A stretch of DNA of 19,214 nucleotides from JBEICQ01 sp046297395 (GTDB taxonomy: Bacteria > Bacteroidota > Bacteroidia > UBA4408): the NCBI GenBank assembly GCA_046297395.1, contig JBKCNM010000077.1, forward strand, positions 1 through 19,214, in the 5' to 3' direction. Positions 6,173-15,261 of the stretch are shown here, piece by piece. Numbering within the stretch: position 1 is the stretch's first letter; each line of letters begins with the position of its first letter. The translations under genes and the position numbers were made by a program. The notes below the pieces were generated by a model. That model did not search any database, had not been told where the DNA came from, and was given only the letters and a program-made list of their open reading frames with translations.

Positions 6173-9100
6173 TCAGGAAGTTTTTGGTTTGCCATAAATT
6201 TTTTCGCGCAAAGAACCGTAAACGAGGTACATGGCGGGCACCAGAAAAAGAGTGAGCAAAGTGGCAAACGACAAACCAAAAATCATGGTCCAGCTGAGCG
6301 GACCCCAGAAGGCAACGGAGTCGCCTCCAAAAAAGATGTGGGGATTAAATTCCTGAAAGAGGGAAACGAAATCAATGTTGAATCCTACTGCAAGAGGAAT
6401 CAAGCCAAGGATGGTAGCAGAGGCCGTAAGAATCACGGGAGTCATCCTTGTTTTTCCTGCTTCAACCACTGCTTGTCGCAAGGGCATGCCGCCTTCAATC
6501 AGGATGTCGGTAAACTCCACAAGCAAAATACCGTTTCTAACCACGATGCCACCGAGGGCAACAATTCCTACACCGGTCATCACAACGGAAATACTCATTC
6601 CGGTAATACTTAAGCCGAGCAAAACACCTATAACAGAGAACATAATTTCTGATAGAATGAGCAAAGGCTTGCCAACCGAGTTAAACTGAATCACAAGAAT
6701 CAGCAGCATGAGTCCAAGACTCACCAACAAAGCCGTTCCTAAAAATGCACCTGTTGCTGCCTGCTCTTCCTGTTCACCACCCATGCGGATATTTACTCCC
6801 TCGGGCAACGCAATACCTTTGAGAGCTGTTTGCACAGCGGCAACCACCTCGTTGGGTGTATAACCTTCGAGCACATTTGATTCGAGCGTAACAATGCGTT
6901 TTTGGTTTTTGCGTTTGATCCCACCGAAGGTGTTTTCATAGCGAATATCTGCAAGTGCTGAGATGGGAACCTGCCTCAACATCCCTCCCATGTTCATGTC
7001 TCTGAAGGTAATTTTTTGGTTCATCAGTTCATTGATGTTGTTGCGTTGTTCATCCTTGAACCTGATCTGAATAGGATACTCATCATTTTCGTCGCGGAAC
7101 TTGGAAGCTTCTATCCCGAAAACTGCATTGCGTATTTCCATTCCTATCTGGGCAGTGGAAATACCTTGACGGTTGGCTCTTTCGCGGTTGATATCCACCA
7201 CCAGTTCAGGCTTTACATTTTGAATATCCGATTTGAGTTCTTCAATCCCTGATATCTGAAGTGAATCGAGATAGAGTTTGATTTTTTTGGAAGCAAGCAC
7301 CAGCTCATCCAGGTCTTCACCGGTAATTTCAATACTCACGGCTTTACCCACGGGAGGACCATTGGCCTCTTTGTCCACGATAATTTCTGCACCTGCTATT
7401 CCTTTCACTGATTCGCGTATCTTGCTCAGGTAAACAGAAGTAGATTTTCCTTCCCTCTTTTCGAATTCTACAAATGCCACCGAAACTTTTCCCTTGTTGG
7501 AAGCCACACTTCGGTCGCCACTGTTGGGATCGGTAGCACCTACTGCCACATTTGAGATCACAGATTCAACAATGGGATTGGGCTTGCCATCGGGCTCCAC
7601 TACTTTGTAAATGCGTTCTTCCACTAGCCTTGTGATGCTATCTGTGTAGTCTACACTGGTACCCACCGGCAAACTGATATAGGTGTAAACAAAATTGGGA
7701 TCACTGGAAGGGAAGAAAACCACTTTGGGTTTTGCTATACCTGTTACGATGATGCTGAGAATAAACAACCCCACCACAGAAAGAATCAAATAAACAGCTC
7801 CTCTTCCGTTCAGCATCCTGTTGAGCAAACGGGCATATCGTTCCTGGATACCCGGCCATACTTTGTTTTGCCAGGCAAAAATCATTTTGGTGAGCACAAA
7901 TTTATTGAGGTACACCAGCAGCAACATCAGCAGGAGGAAATTGCCGGTGCCTTTGGCACCACCCAGGTAACAGATGATTACAAGCGAGAGCATCACCACA
8001 CTGGTTACCTTCAGTTTTTTAATGCCGCTTGCAAATGTTTCCTTGCCTTCGTCCTCGTGGTGTGGTTTCATGAACTGAACAGCAAACACAGGGTTGATGA
8101 TGTAGGCTACAATAAGAGAGGCAAGCAAGGTAACAATAAGGGTAACCGGCAGGTAGAACATAAACTTCCCGATGATGCCACTCCAGAAAGCAAGCGGAAC
8201 AAAAGGTGCAAGGGTGGTAAGCGTACCTGATAACACCGGCAGAAAAACTTCTCCGGCAGCATATTTCGCAGCATCCATGATGCTCATCTTTCCATTCTCG
8301 TAAATACGATGGGTATTTTCAATCACCACAATGGCATCATCCACCACAATTCCGAGTGCAAGCAAAAACGCAAACAATACAATCATGTTCAACTCAAATC
8401 CGATGGTTGGGAAAACCAAAAATGCCACACAACAGCTGAGAGGAACACTCAATGCCACAAAAAAGGCGTTGGTCACTCCCATAAAAAACATGAGGATGAT
8501 AAGTACAAGTACAAAGCCAATGATGATGGTATTGATCAAATCCTTGATGGTGGTCCTTGTCTGAGAAGACTGATCGCCTGTGAGCGTAACTTTGAGGGCA
8601 CGCGGAAATCTCGTAGCCTGAAGATCATTTACGATGGCCCTTACCTTGTCTGAAGTTTCAATGAGATTTTCTCCGGCTCTTTTGATAATATTCAGCGTAA
8701 TTACATTTTTATGAGCCAAACGCGCATAGCTCTCTTTCTCTTTATAGCTGTCTTTAATTTCTGCGATATCCTTGAGGTAAACAATGGCACCTGACTGAGA
8801 GCGAAGGATGATGTTGTCGAGCAACTCCACATTACTGAATTCACCTTTGATGGCGATGTTGCGCCTTACCTCATCCATCTTGATGGAACCTCCGCTGATG
8901 GTGCTGTTCTCAAAAGCAATGGCCCTTTGAATATCTCCCATGGTGAGGTTGGCTGCCTCCATTTTGTGTTTGTCAACATTGATTTGAATCTCTCTTTCCA
9001 ATGCGCCAACAATGTCTACTCGGGTAATTTCCTTGAGTGATTCGCAACGATCTTTTATTTCTTCCGCATATTGCTTGAGTTTATTCAAATCAAGGTCACC

Positions 9101-9556
9101 GCTGATGTTGATATACAGCACCGGCATATCAGAAAAGTTTACTTCCTGCACATTGGGTTCACGGGTAAGGTTCTGAGGCAAATCGGTACGGGCTTTGTCA
9201 ACCGCATCCTTCACTTTTTGCTTGGCCTCACTCACATTTACATCGGTATTAAACTCCACAATCACATTGGAGAAATCCTGAATGGAGTTGGAGGTAAGTT
9301 TTTTTACCCCCGAAATTCCCTTGATCTGTTTTTCCAATGGTGTGGTGATCAGGGTTTCCATGTCCTTTGGTGCAGTTCCGGCATTGATGGTGGTTACATA
9401 AATGGTTGGAATCACAATGTCGGGGAACTTTGTTTTGGGGAGATTCAGGTATGACAGAAACCCGGCAAAGGTGATGATGATGGTCATCACAAATACCGCC
9501 GTCCTGTTCTTGATTGACCAGGTGGTTGGGCCGAATTCTTTTTTAAGGTCTTTCAT
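6173..9556 (-). CDS. RND-family efflux permease (HAE1/AcrB-like inner membrane pump)
   Basis: 1127 residues, proton-driven pump of a tripartite efflux system. TM1 lies at about 19-36, a porter domain at 50-335, TM2-TM6 at about 340-495, a second porter domain at 610-930, and TM8-TM12 at about 938-1112. The proton-relay signature GIVVDDAIVVIEN is at 402-414; Asp406-Asp407 correspond to AcrB Asp407/Asp408. AcrB Lys940 is replaced by Arg1007 (VVRNGILLVEF), while AcrB Arg971 and Thr978 align with Arg1037 and Thr1044. It is longer than AcrB (about 1050) because the loop between TM6 and TM7 (about 500-580) contains two extra hydrophobic stretches (about 517-532 and 540-560). It starts 19 bases after the adaptor gene and is last in the operon. 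The substrate cannot be told from sequence. Confidence 0.95.
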   Translation of the reverse strand: MKDLKKEFGPTTWSIKNRTAVFVMTIIITFAGFLSYLNLPKTKFPDIVIPTIYVTTINAGTAPKDMETLITTPLEKQIKGISGVKKLTSNSIQDFSNVIVEFNTDVNVSEAKQKVKDAVDKARTDLPQNLTREPNVQEVNFSDMPVLYINISGDLDLNKLKQYAEEIKDRCESLKEITRVDIVGALEREIQINVDKHKMEAANLTMGDIQRAIAFENSTISGGSIKMDEVRRNIAIKGEFSNVELLDNIILRSQSGAIVYLKDIAEIKDSYKEKESYARLAHKNVITLNIIKRAGENLIETSDKVRAIVNDLQATRFPRALKVTLTGDQSSQTRTTIKDLINTIIIGFVLVLIILMFFMGVTNAFFVALSVPLSCCVAFLVFPTIGFELNMIVLFAFLLALGIVVDDAIVVIENTHRIYENGKMSIMDAAKYAAGEVFLPVLSGTLTTLAPFVPLAFWSGIIGKFMFYLPVTLIVTLLASLIVAYIINPVFAVQFMKPHHEDEGKETFASGIKKLKVTSVVMLSLVIICYLGGAKGTGNFLLLMLLLVYLNKFVLTKMIFAWQNKVWPGIQERYARLLNRMLNGRGAVYLILSVVGLFILSIIVTGIAKPKVVFFPSSDPNFVYTYISLPVGTSVDYTDSITRLVEERIYKVVEPDGKPNPIVESVISNVAVGATDPNSGDRSVASNKGKVSVAFVEFEKREGKSTSVYLSKIRESVKGIAGAEIIVDKEANGPPVGKAVSIEITGEDLDELVLASKKIKLYLDSLQISGIEELKSDIQNVKPELVVDINRERANRQGISTAQIGMEIRNAVFGIEASKFRDENDEYPIQIRFKDEQRNNINELMNQKITFRDMNMGGMLRQVPISALADIRYENTFGGIKRKNQKRIVTLESNVLEGYTPNEVVAAVQTALKGIALPEGVNIRMGGEQEEQAATGAFLGTALLVSLGLMLLILVIQFNSVGKPLLILSEIMFSVIGVLLGLSITGMSISVVMTGVGIVALGGIVVRNGILLVEFTDILIEGGMPLRQAVVEAGKTRMTPVILTASATILGLIPLAVGFNIDFVSLFQEFNPHIFFGGDSVAFWGPLSWTMIFGLSFATLLTLFLVPAMYLVYGSLREKIYGKPKTS

Positions 9557-9575
9557 GTAAGAAGCTTTCGTAAGA

Positions 9576-10709
9576 TTATTTAAGTGCTACAGGGTCACCG
9601 CTATTCAGGTCCTGAAAACCAAATGTAATTACCCGCTCTCCTGCTGCAAGTCCGGAAAGAATCTCTACCCTGCGGCCATTGTTTTTACCAATGCTTATCA
9701 TCCGCTTTTCGGCTACCATTCCTTTTCCTTTGTTGATCATGAGCATTACATAATGTCCTTCATCAGAATTCTGAACGCAGTTAACCGGAACAGTCAGGGC
9801 TTTTTCATTTCTGTAATCAGTAATACGAAGCACTGCAAGCGCATTGGCCTGAAATGTTCCTTTTTCGGGCAAGGCCACTTCAACATGAAAGGTGCGTGTG
9901 AGATTGTTGATGGATTTACCCACATAACTCAGGGTGGATTTGCACATGTCTCCTCCATCAGGAAATTCCACGGTTACATTGTTTCCGGCGCGCACACTGC
10001 GGGCATAGGTTTCTGCAATGTCTGCGCGGGCCTTGAGCTTACTCATGTTAACGATGCGTATGCCATTGCCCGGGATGGCAGAAGAAGCCGGTTGTCCTAC
10101 CTTGAGCATCACCTCATCTACCACTCCGTCTATAGGTGCATAGATGCGCGACATATTGATTTGTTCAGACAGTGCATTTACTTGTTTTTCGGCGGCTTCT
10201 TTTTGTGATTTTACATTGATGTATTGCACCTCAGTACCAATTTTCTGCTCCCATAGTTTTTTGTATTTCTCATAGAGTACACTCGCTGTGGCCAACTGCA
10301 CCTTGGCAGCCTCCATTCCGGATACCATGGCCGACACATCGGTCTCTGCAAGCAGTTGTCCTGATTTAACAAGTGCACCTTCTTTTACCAAAATGCGGGT
10401 AACAGTAGCAGGTGCAGGAGACTTGGTATTGGCAACCACATTTTCGGGTGCCTCAATATGACCCTGTACGATGAGCTCATTTTCAAATACGCCTGAAACA
10501 ACCTCATCCGCAGTAACAACCTTTACATGCGCTGAACCTGTTGTACTTTCCCCTATTTCACTTTCCAGGGTTTTAATTTTGGCAGTGATTTCTGCCTGTT
10601 GTTTCTTCAACTTGTCAAGTTCGGCTTTTTTGTCGTTGGCTTGTTTTCCGCCACAAGAAAAAAGCAGTGCAGCAGGAATGCAAAAAAGCAGGTAGATGTT
10701 GGTTTTCAT
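9576..10709 (-). CDS. RND efflux periplasmic adaptor (membrane fusion protein), lipoprotein
   Basis: 377 residues from the ATG at 10709 (MKTNIYLLF). This start puts a lipoprotein signal at the N-terminus, with Cys19 in LLFSCGGK as the likely lipidated residue. An in-frame ATG at 10745, four bases after the tolC stop, would add 12 residues and is the main alternative. A short charged coiled coil follows (about 25-50), then the adaptor pattern: first half of the lipoyl/barrel-sandwich domain (PATVTRILVKEGALVKSGQLLAE), a helical hairpin, the second half (YAPIDGVVDEVMLKVGQ), a beta-barrel, and a membrane-proximal domain ending near GFQDLNSGDPVALK. It bridges pump and TolC channel. It lies between tolC (40 bases upstream) and the permease (19 bases downstream). 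Confidence 0.92.
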   Translation of the reverse strand: MKTNIYLLFCIPAALLFSCGGKQANDKKAELDKLKKQQAEITAKIKTLESEIGESTTGSAHVKVVTADEVVSGVFENELIVQGHIEAPENVVANTKSPAPATVTRILVKEGALVKSGQLLAETDVSAMVSGMEAAKVQLATASVLYEKYKKLWEQKIGTEVQYINVKSQKEAAEKQVNALSEQINMSRIYAPIDGVVDEVMLKVGQPASSAIPGNGIRIVNMSKLKARADIAETYARSVRAGNNVTVEFPDGGDMCKSTLSYVGKSINNLTRTFHVEVALPEKGTFQANALAVLRITDYRNEKALTVPVNCVQNSDEGHYVMLMINKGKGMVAEKRMISIGKNNGRRVEILSGLAAGERVITFGFQDLNSGDPVALK

Positions 10710-10749
10710 CAGGTATGGATGGATGGTGAATGGAAATTTTTTCATGTGT

Positions 10750-12090
10750 TTATTTAATGTTGCCGAGAGCTTTGTCGAGATCAACCCTTGCGATGTAATA
10801 GTTGTAGAGCGCATCATACATGTTGTTCTCGGATTGGTTGAGTGTTGTTTGTGCAGTAATCAGTTCGAGGTTGCCCGCAATGCCTTCACGCTCCTTGATG
10901 CGCACTGTGTTCAATACTTTTTTGGCCAGTTCGATATTCGATTTCTGGATGACAAAACTGCGAAGCGCATTGTTGTATGCCGCCTGTGCAGAAGATGTCT
11001 CCAGCTTGGCTACCTCTCCGAATTGCTTCAGTGAGTTTTCTGATTTCATCAGGTCAATCCTGGCTTTTTGGATTTTGTAATGTTTCTGAAAACCATCAAA
11101 GATGGGCAAGTTAAGTGTTGCACCAATCAGCTGGGTGCCGAACCAAACACCACCCGACTTAAAAATATCAAACTCATTTCTCTGGGCTACTTGTTGAAAA
11201 GAAGCATAACCGGCAAGCGTGGGCAGGTAGGCATACTGGTATCTCTTGAGATTAAGACGGTTCATCTCCACCGATTTTTTGAGCAACTGAAACTCTACCC
11301 TGTTTTCAGGAGAAGCCTTGCTGTTGTCTAACTGATCTTCTCCCGGAATTTGCGAAAGACTCAAGGAATCTTTCAGGGAGATGGCTTTCTCCATCTCAAA
11401 ACCCATCTGAAACTTCAGCAAGACCTCTGATATGCCTAGCAATCGTTCTATCTTATCTTTCTCAACCTGCAAGTTGTTGTAATTTACTTCCAGCTTTTGC
11501 ACATCAATCTCTTCTACGAAACCGGCTTTGTTCATTTGCGCAAGTTCGTCGAGCGTGGCTTTTAATTGCTCCATAGACAGCAAAAGACTCTTTAAACGAT
11601 ACTGGTTTACCAAAGCTCCGTAATAGGCCTTCGCCACCGACACACGCGTTTCTACCTCCGTTCTTTTCACCGCTTTTTCTGTGAGCTCAAGGTATCCCTT
11701 GGATGCCTGCAACGCAATCAGATAATCACTGCTGAACAACAACTGTGAAACATTCACGGCCCCGGTGGCATTGTATCGGGTACCAAATCGAACCGGAATA
11801 AAAGTTCCGGCAGGTGCACCAAAAAACTGACCGGGTATCAATGAGGTAGGTATCACAATAAAATCACGCAGGTCGAATGAACCGTTTACCTGAGGCAAGC
11901 CTATGCCACGAATGTCGTTTTTGTCGGCCCGTGCCCGGTCTAAATCCAATGCGGCATTGATGTTGTTCACATTGTTTTTTACCGCATAATCCTGCGCCTC
12001 CTTCAGGGTAAATGCATTTTGCGCCAGCCCTGTAGCAGAACAGCATATCAAAACAAAGAGGGGAATCAATGACCCGCTTTTACATTTCAT
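10750..12090 (-). CDS. TolC-family outer-membrane efflux channel
   Basis: 446 residues from the ATG at 12090 (MKCKSGSLIPLFVLICC), which gives a clean signal peptide cleaved near GLAQ/NAFTLKEA. Longer in-frame starts (12129, 12147) overlap the tetR 3' end and bury the signal peptide. The mature N-terminus FTLKEAQDYAVKNN is the usual opening of TolC-like proteins (first OEP repeat). Long amphipathic helices follow in two repeats (for example KAYYGALVNQYRLKSLLLSMEQLKATLDEL, split by charged turns), with membrane strands around LRDFIVIPTS and GYASFQQ. The protein ends LDKALGNIK. It forms the trimeric exit duct for the pump encoded downstream. The gap to tetR is 22 bases, so the two are co-transcribed. 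Confidence 0.92.
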   Translation of the reverse strand: MKCKSGSLIPLFVLICCSATGLAQNAFTLKEAQDYAVKNNVNNINAALDLDRARADKNDIRGIGLPQVNGSFDLRDFIVIPTSLIPGQFFGAPAGTFIPVRFGTRYNATGAVNVSQLLFSSDYLIALQASKGYLELTEKAVKRTEVETRVSVAKAYYGALVNQYRLKSLLLSMEQLKATLDELAQMNKAGFVEEIDVQKLEVNYNNLQVEKDKIERLLGISEVLLKFQMGFEMEKAISLKDSLSLSQIPGEDQLDNSKASPENRVEFQLLKKSVEMNRLNLKRYQYAYLPTLAGYASFQQVAQRNEFDIFKSGGVWFGTQLIGATLNLPIFDGFQKHYKIQKARIDLMKSENSLKQFGEVAKLETSSAQAAYNNALRSFVIQKSNIELAKKVLNTVRIKEREGIAGNLELITAQTTLNQSENNMYDALYNYYIARVDLDKALGNIK

Positions 12091-12112
12091 AAGTCCAGGA
12101 ACTTGTATGTGA

Positions 12113-12733
12113 TTATTTTTCCATTTCATAAGTATGCATGTATTCATTCACCAGCTTGTGACCCCGCAGGGTGACAATACCATGTAAAAAATGTTTCATC
12201 AGCTCTAACTGCACCTGCACAAAACTGTATCCTTCTTTGGAAAAAATTTCCGGATTAAACATCATGTTCACCTCCTCAATACGAAGCTTGGCAAGAATAC
12301 CCACCGGAATATCGTCCCGATATAGTTTTTCCTTGATGCCTCTTTCCAGGTTTTGCTTTACTACACGATAAATCTCTTTGTCGCGGTATTTCCTGAAAAC
12401 ACCATAGGCCTCAACATGGTATTTGTACATGTCATACAGCATCACCGGATTCATGTCGGAAAAAAAACCCGACATGTGCCGCATCAATAACATAAACTCA
12501 TGAATGGCATGCTCAGCTTCATTCACAAAGCCATTGATGACACGCAAATTGTCCTCGGTGGTTAGCTTCACCAACTCCTCTACCAACTGGTTCTTTTCCT
12601 CAAAAAACTGATAAAATGTTTTCTTGCTGATTCCCATCTCACGACATATATCATCCATCGTGATGGACTTGATCCCATATCGGAAAAACATGTCCCTCGA
12701 TGTTTGCAATATCCTGCCTCTGATGTCGCTCAT
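12113..12733 (-). CDS. TetR/AcrR-family transcriptional regulator of the efflux operon
   Basis: 206 residues. The N-terminal TetR DNA-binding domain spans about 4-60: helix 1 ILQTSRDMFFRYGIKS, then the helix-turn-helix ITMDDICREMGISKKTFYQFFEEKNQLV at 24-51, with the usual FxxYG, TxxDI and K-TFYxxFxxK residues (Phe replaces the common Tyr in FYQFF). The C-terminal ligand-binding part (about 61-206) is variable, as in the family. It is the first gene of tetR-tolC-adaptor-permease on the minus strand and starts 12 bases after a consensus promoter. The perfect inverted repeat at 12754-12781 between the promoter boxes is its likely binding site, so it is probably an autorepressor released by a pump substrate. 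Confidence 0.93.
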   Translation of the reverse strand: MSDIRGRILQTSRDMFFRYGIKSITMDDICREMGISKKTFYQFFEEKNQLVEELVKLTTEDNLRVINGFVNEAEHAIHEFMLLMRHMSGFFSDMNPVMLYDMYKYHVEAYGVFRKYRDKEIYRVVKQNLERGIKEKLYRDDIPVGILAKLRIEEVNMMFNPEIFSKEGYSFVQVQLELMKHFLHGIVTLRGHKLVNEYMHTYEMEK

Positions 12734-12744
12734 AAAAACGGGGG

Positions 12745-12774
12745 CAAAACTATGGAAACTTTTTATGTGTCAAA
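12745..12774 (-). promoter_or_regulatory. Bacteroidota-type promoter of the tetR-efflux operon
   Basis: On the minus strand TTTG (12774-12771) is followed after 18 bases by TAGTTTTG (12752-12745), a full match to the -33 TTTG / -7 TAnnTTTG pattern at near-normal spacing. The tetR ATG lies 12 bases downstream, so the leader would be only about five bases. The spacer is occupied by an inverted repeat. Confidence 0.65.
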
Positions 12775-12781
12775 AGTTTCC
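12754..12781. promoter_or_regulatory. Candidate TetR operator: perfect 10-8-10 inverted repeat
   Basis: Arms GGAAACTTTT (12754-12763) and AAAAGTTTCC (12772-12781) are perfect reverse complements around an 8-base spacer. The repeat overlaps the -33 box and fills the spacer of the tetR promoter, where a repressor would block polymerase. Its size fits operators of TetR-family dimers. It also lies 24 bases upstream of the divergent gene at 12805, so that gene may be co-controlled. A T-run follows on neither side, so it is unlikely to be a terminator. Confidence 0.65.
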
Positions 12782-12804
12782 TGAAAAAAAACTTTATTTG
12801 TCCC

Positions 12805-14391
12805 ATGATGGCAAGACTCCTCTTTCTTCTCACCGCGCCATGGCTGCTCCTTGGCATACAAGTTTCCAAAGCCCAGTCACCTTTTTTCCGGATTTGCGGC
12901 GAAGAGGAGGGCAGTGTGCTCTTCCAATCCCTGTTCCCAACAGCAGACAAAGGAATGATCCTCTGTGGCACCCATGCCGATACCAGCGGAAAAAAAATGG
13001 CCTTGCTGGTAAAAACCGATTCCATTGGCAGCCTCACCTGGGCAAGGCATTACGGAAGCAACAAGGATGTGCAAGGCTTCTCTGTGAAGGCCTCTCCTGC
13101 AGGTGGATACCTGATGCTGGCTGATGCCATGGGCCTTGGTTCCGACAGCAGCAAAAACGATTTTCTCCTGGTAAAAACCGATCTGCAAGGACAGCCTCAA
13201 TGGGCAAAAATCCTTGGGGGAAGCGAATCAGAACAACCCGGTTTTCTCGACATGCTGCCCGATGGAAGCTGGCTACTGGGCGGCTCTTCACGCACCGCCA
13301 CAGACACCCTTGCTGCCTATGCCGCCAAACTCTCCGCAAACGGTGATTTGCTATGGCAGGCAGCATACGCAGCCGGTACAAACCAACACTTCTCCTGTGC
13401 CTTGCCACTCTTCGGCGGCGACCTTGCCCTGGGTGGAAGTGCACTGATAAACAACAGCAGCGACTTTTTTCTTGTCAGACTCAATGCCCCCGGAGATACC
13501 TTGCTAAGTCGTTTATATGGCCTGCCAACAAGCGATGAACAAATGTTCAGCATGGTGCCGGGTGCCAATGCACAAATCACCCTTGCGGGCATGCGAAGAA
13601 TAAGCCCCCAAAGTTCCGAGGCCACACTGCTGCGCATCAATGCCAATGCCGATACTGTGCAAACAAGCTCAGTGGCTCGCATCGTTTCTTCGAAAGGGAT
13701 GCAGGCCGAAGGCCTTTTCGACGGAAGCATCCTGTTAAGCGCTACCATCGATGCAGATACCACGCAGGCAGGCATGGCAGAACGGGCTCTTCTTTGCAAG
13801 GTCTCTGCCGGCAGCAGCAACATCTCAAAATTGCTTCTTCCCTTTGACGGAAACTGCGAGATCAAACAAACAAAAGCCCTGCCCAACGGGGGATTTGTGT
13901 GCAGTGGCTTCTTGCCCGACAGCCTGCAGGCAGCGCGGAAAAACGGCTTGTTTATCCGCAGCAATGCCCAAAACATGATCGGTTGTACAGAACAGGACTA
14001 CACAGTTTCTGTGCTGCCCTCCTATACCGGAACTGTAAAAAAAGGCTGCACAGTTTTTCAGCCCGGATACCAATTGCAGGATGTAAGTCTATTTACACAA
14101 ACCCTTCTGCTGCAAACACTGGTGCTCTGTGGAAAACAGGATCCTCAGAGCAGTATTGAACCCGGGCAAGAGGAGGACCTGAGGCTGTATCCGAATCCTG
14201 CCGGGGAACACATCATCCTCTCCGGCACAAAAGAAAAAAACTGCATCCTGTATAATGCCATCGGTATGCAAATTCAATCTATGGAATCAAGCACAGGAGC
14301 AGATCAAAAGATAGATATCAGCAAACTATCTCCGGGTGTGTATTTCATCCGCATTGGCGAAGAAACCAAAAGCTTTATCAAACAACCCTAA
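12805..14391 (+). CDS. T9SS-exported repeat (propeller-like) protein
   Basis: 528 residues. ATGATG gives two adjacent possible starts. A signal peptide is cleaved near SKAQ/SPFF (about residue 24). The body contains recurring segments of the type LLVKTD-x-G-x-x-x-W-A-(R/K) with GG(Y/S)-type turns (ALLVKTDSIGSLTWARHYG, FLLVKTDLQGQPQWAKILG, AAKLSANGDLLWQAAYAAG, FFLVRLNAPGDTLLSRLYG), spaced by about 55-60 residues. This resembles the delta-60/beta-propeller repeat proteins common in Bacteroidota. From 456 there is a clear type A T9SS sorting domain: LRLYPNPAGE, ILYNAIGMQI, ISKLSPGVYFIRI. The protein is probably surface-attached or released; the ligand is unknown. It is divergent from tetR across 71 bases, with an imperfect TAnnTTTG-like box (TTTATTTG, 12793-12800). 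Confidence 0.85.
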   Translation: MMARLLFLLTAPWLLLGIQVSKAQSPFFRICGEEEGSVLFQSLFPTADKGMILCGTHADTSGKKMALLVKTDSIGSLTWARHYGSNKDVQGFSVKASPAGGYLMLADAMGLGSDSSKNDFLLVKTDLQGQPQWAKILGGSESEQPGFLDMLPDGSWLLGGSSRTATDTLAAYAAKLSANGDLLWQAAYAAGTNQHFSCALPLFGGDLALGGSALINNSSDFFLVRLNAPGDTLLSRLYGLPTSDEQMFSMVPGANAQITLAGMRRISPQSSEATLLRINANADTVQTSSVARIVSSKGMQAEGLFDGSILLSATIDADTTQAGMAERALLCKVSAGSSNISKLLLPFDGNCEIKQTKALPNGGFVCSGFLPDSLQAARKNGLFIRSNAQNMIGCTEQDYTVSVLPSYTGTVKKGCTVFQPGYQLQDVSLFTQTLLLQTLVLCGKQDPQSSIEPGQEEDLRLYPNPAGEHIILSGTKEKNCILYNAIGMQIQSMESSTGADQKIDISKLSPGVYFIRIGEETKSFIKQP

Positions 14392-14501
14392 AAAACAAAT
14401 TGCAAATCCGGGGGTTTATCAATTGTTAAGAACTATTCACCCTAAATTAACAAGCAAGTTCAATTCATCCCAATATCTTGCACCTTGCAAAACACTGCTT
14501 T

Positions 14502-15104
14502 ATGAAAAAAATCATTCTTGTGGCCCTTGCCGGCGCCATCGCATTATCTGCCTGGTTTATCTACAACAGCAAGCGCGTAGTTGTTCCACCCATCGACAAA
14601 ACAAAAAGTGAGATCGGCTGGAGCGGAAAAAGTATCACCGATACGCATACCGGTAAAATACAACTCTCTAAAGCTGAACTCCGTTTTGAAAATGATGTTC
14701 TCATTGGCGGGATGTTCGAAGCTGATATGAAATCCATCACGGTTACCGACATCACCGAACCCGAAGAAAATCAAAAACTGGTGAGCCACATCTCTGATGC
14801 TGATTTTTTTGAGGTTGAAAAATATCCTGTTGCCACTTTTACAATGACCGCTGCCAAGCCCCTCGGAAATGATGCTTACGAAGTAAGCGGAAACATGAAA
14901 ATAAAAGACAAGGAGCATCCCATCAGTTTTAAAACACAAATCACAAAAACAGAACATGGGAAAAATGCCAGTGCCACAGTCAGCATAGACAGAACAAAAT
15001 ATGGCATCGAGTATGGTGCACAGGGCAAGCCCGGTTCAGAAAAAGATTGGTTTATCCTCAATGATTTTTTGCTTCAAATCAACATCGTCGTTGCCGGGGG
15101 ATGA
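14502..15104 (+). CDS. YceI-family lipocalin-like protein, membrane-anchored
   Basis: 200 residues from ATG 14502 (MKKIILVALAGAIALSAWF), preferred over the in-frame ATG at 14478 because it begins the signal/anchor helix (residues 2-20). No obvious cleavage site follows, so it may stay tethered. The YceI pattern is clear: SEIGWSGKSITDTHTGKIQLSKAEL, an EADMKSITVTD stretch, LVSHISDADFFEVEKYPVATFTMT, then NMKIKDKEHPISF and DRTKYGIEYG. The family folds as a barrel binding polyprenoid-like lipids in the periplasm; the physiological role here is unknown. It lies 110 bases after the T9SS gene in the same direction, with only a weak promoter-like TATCTTGC at 14474-14481, so read-through from 12805 is possible. 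Confidence 0.9.
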   Translation: MKKIILVALAGAIALSAWFIYNSKRVVVPPIDKTKSEIGWSGKSITDTHTGKIQLSKAELRFENDVLIGGMFEADMKSITVTDITEPEENQKLVSHISDADFFEVEKYPVATFTMTAAKPLGNDAYEVSGNMKIKDKEHPISFKTQITKTEHGKNASATVSIDRTKYGIEYGAQGKPGSEKDWFILNDFLLQINIVVAGG

Positions 15105-15261
15105 TGTTCATGCCCCTGCATATCCTGCAAGCACCACAAACAAAACCGGCATGCAAATGCTTTGTGTGCTAACTCTTTGAATTGCTTGCAAAAGATACTG
15201 CATAGCAGCCAAGCCCATCTTCTGAACAAGGCAAGGCGAAAGCTTCCGAAAAAAAAAGGAA

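Noticed and set aside
6158..9454. Several plus-strand ORFs opposite the RND permease
   Set aside because: All are antisense shadows of a well-conserved permease and lack protein-like composition or recognisable domains.
12624..13444. ORFs overlapping tetR and the T9SS gene on opposite strands (12624-13124, 13034-13444)
   Set aside because: They cover the tetR promoter/operator and the well-supported signal peptide and repeats of the 12805 gene, and have no recognisable features.
15130..15170. Terminator hairpin between the YceI and sensor genes
   Set aside because: Arms AGCACCACAAA and TTTGTGTGCT pair only with a bulge and enclose a 20-base loop, and no T-run follows on the plus strand.
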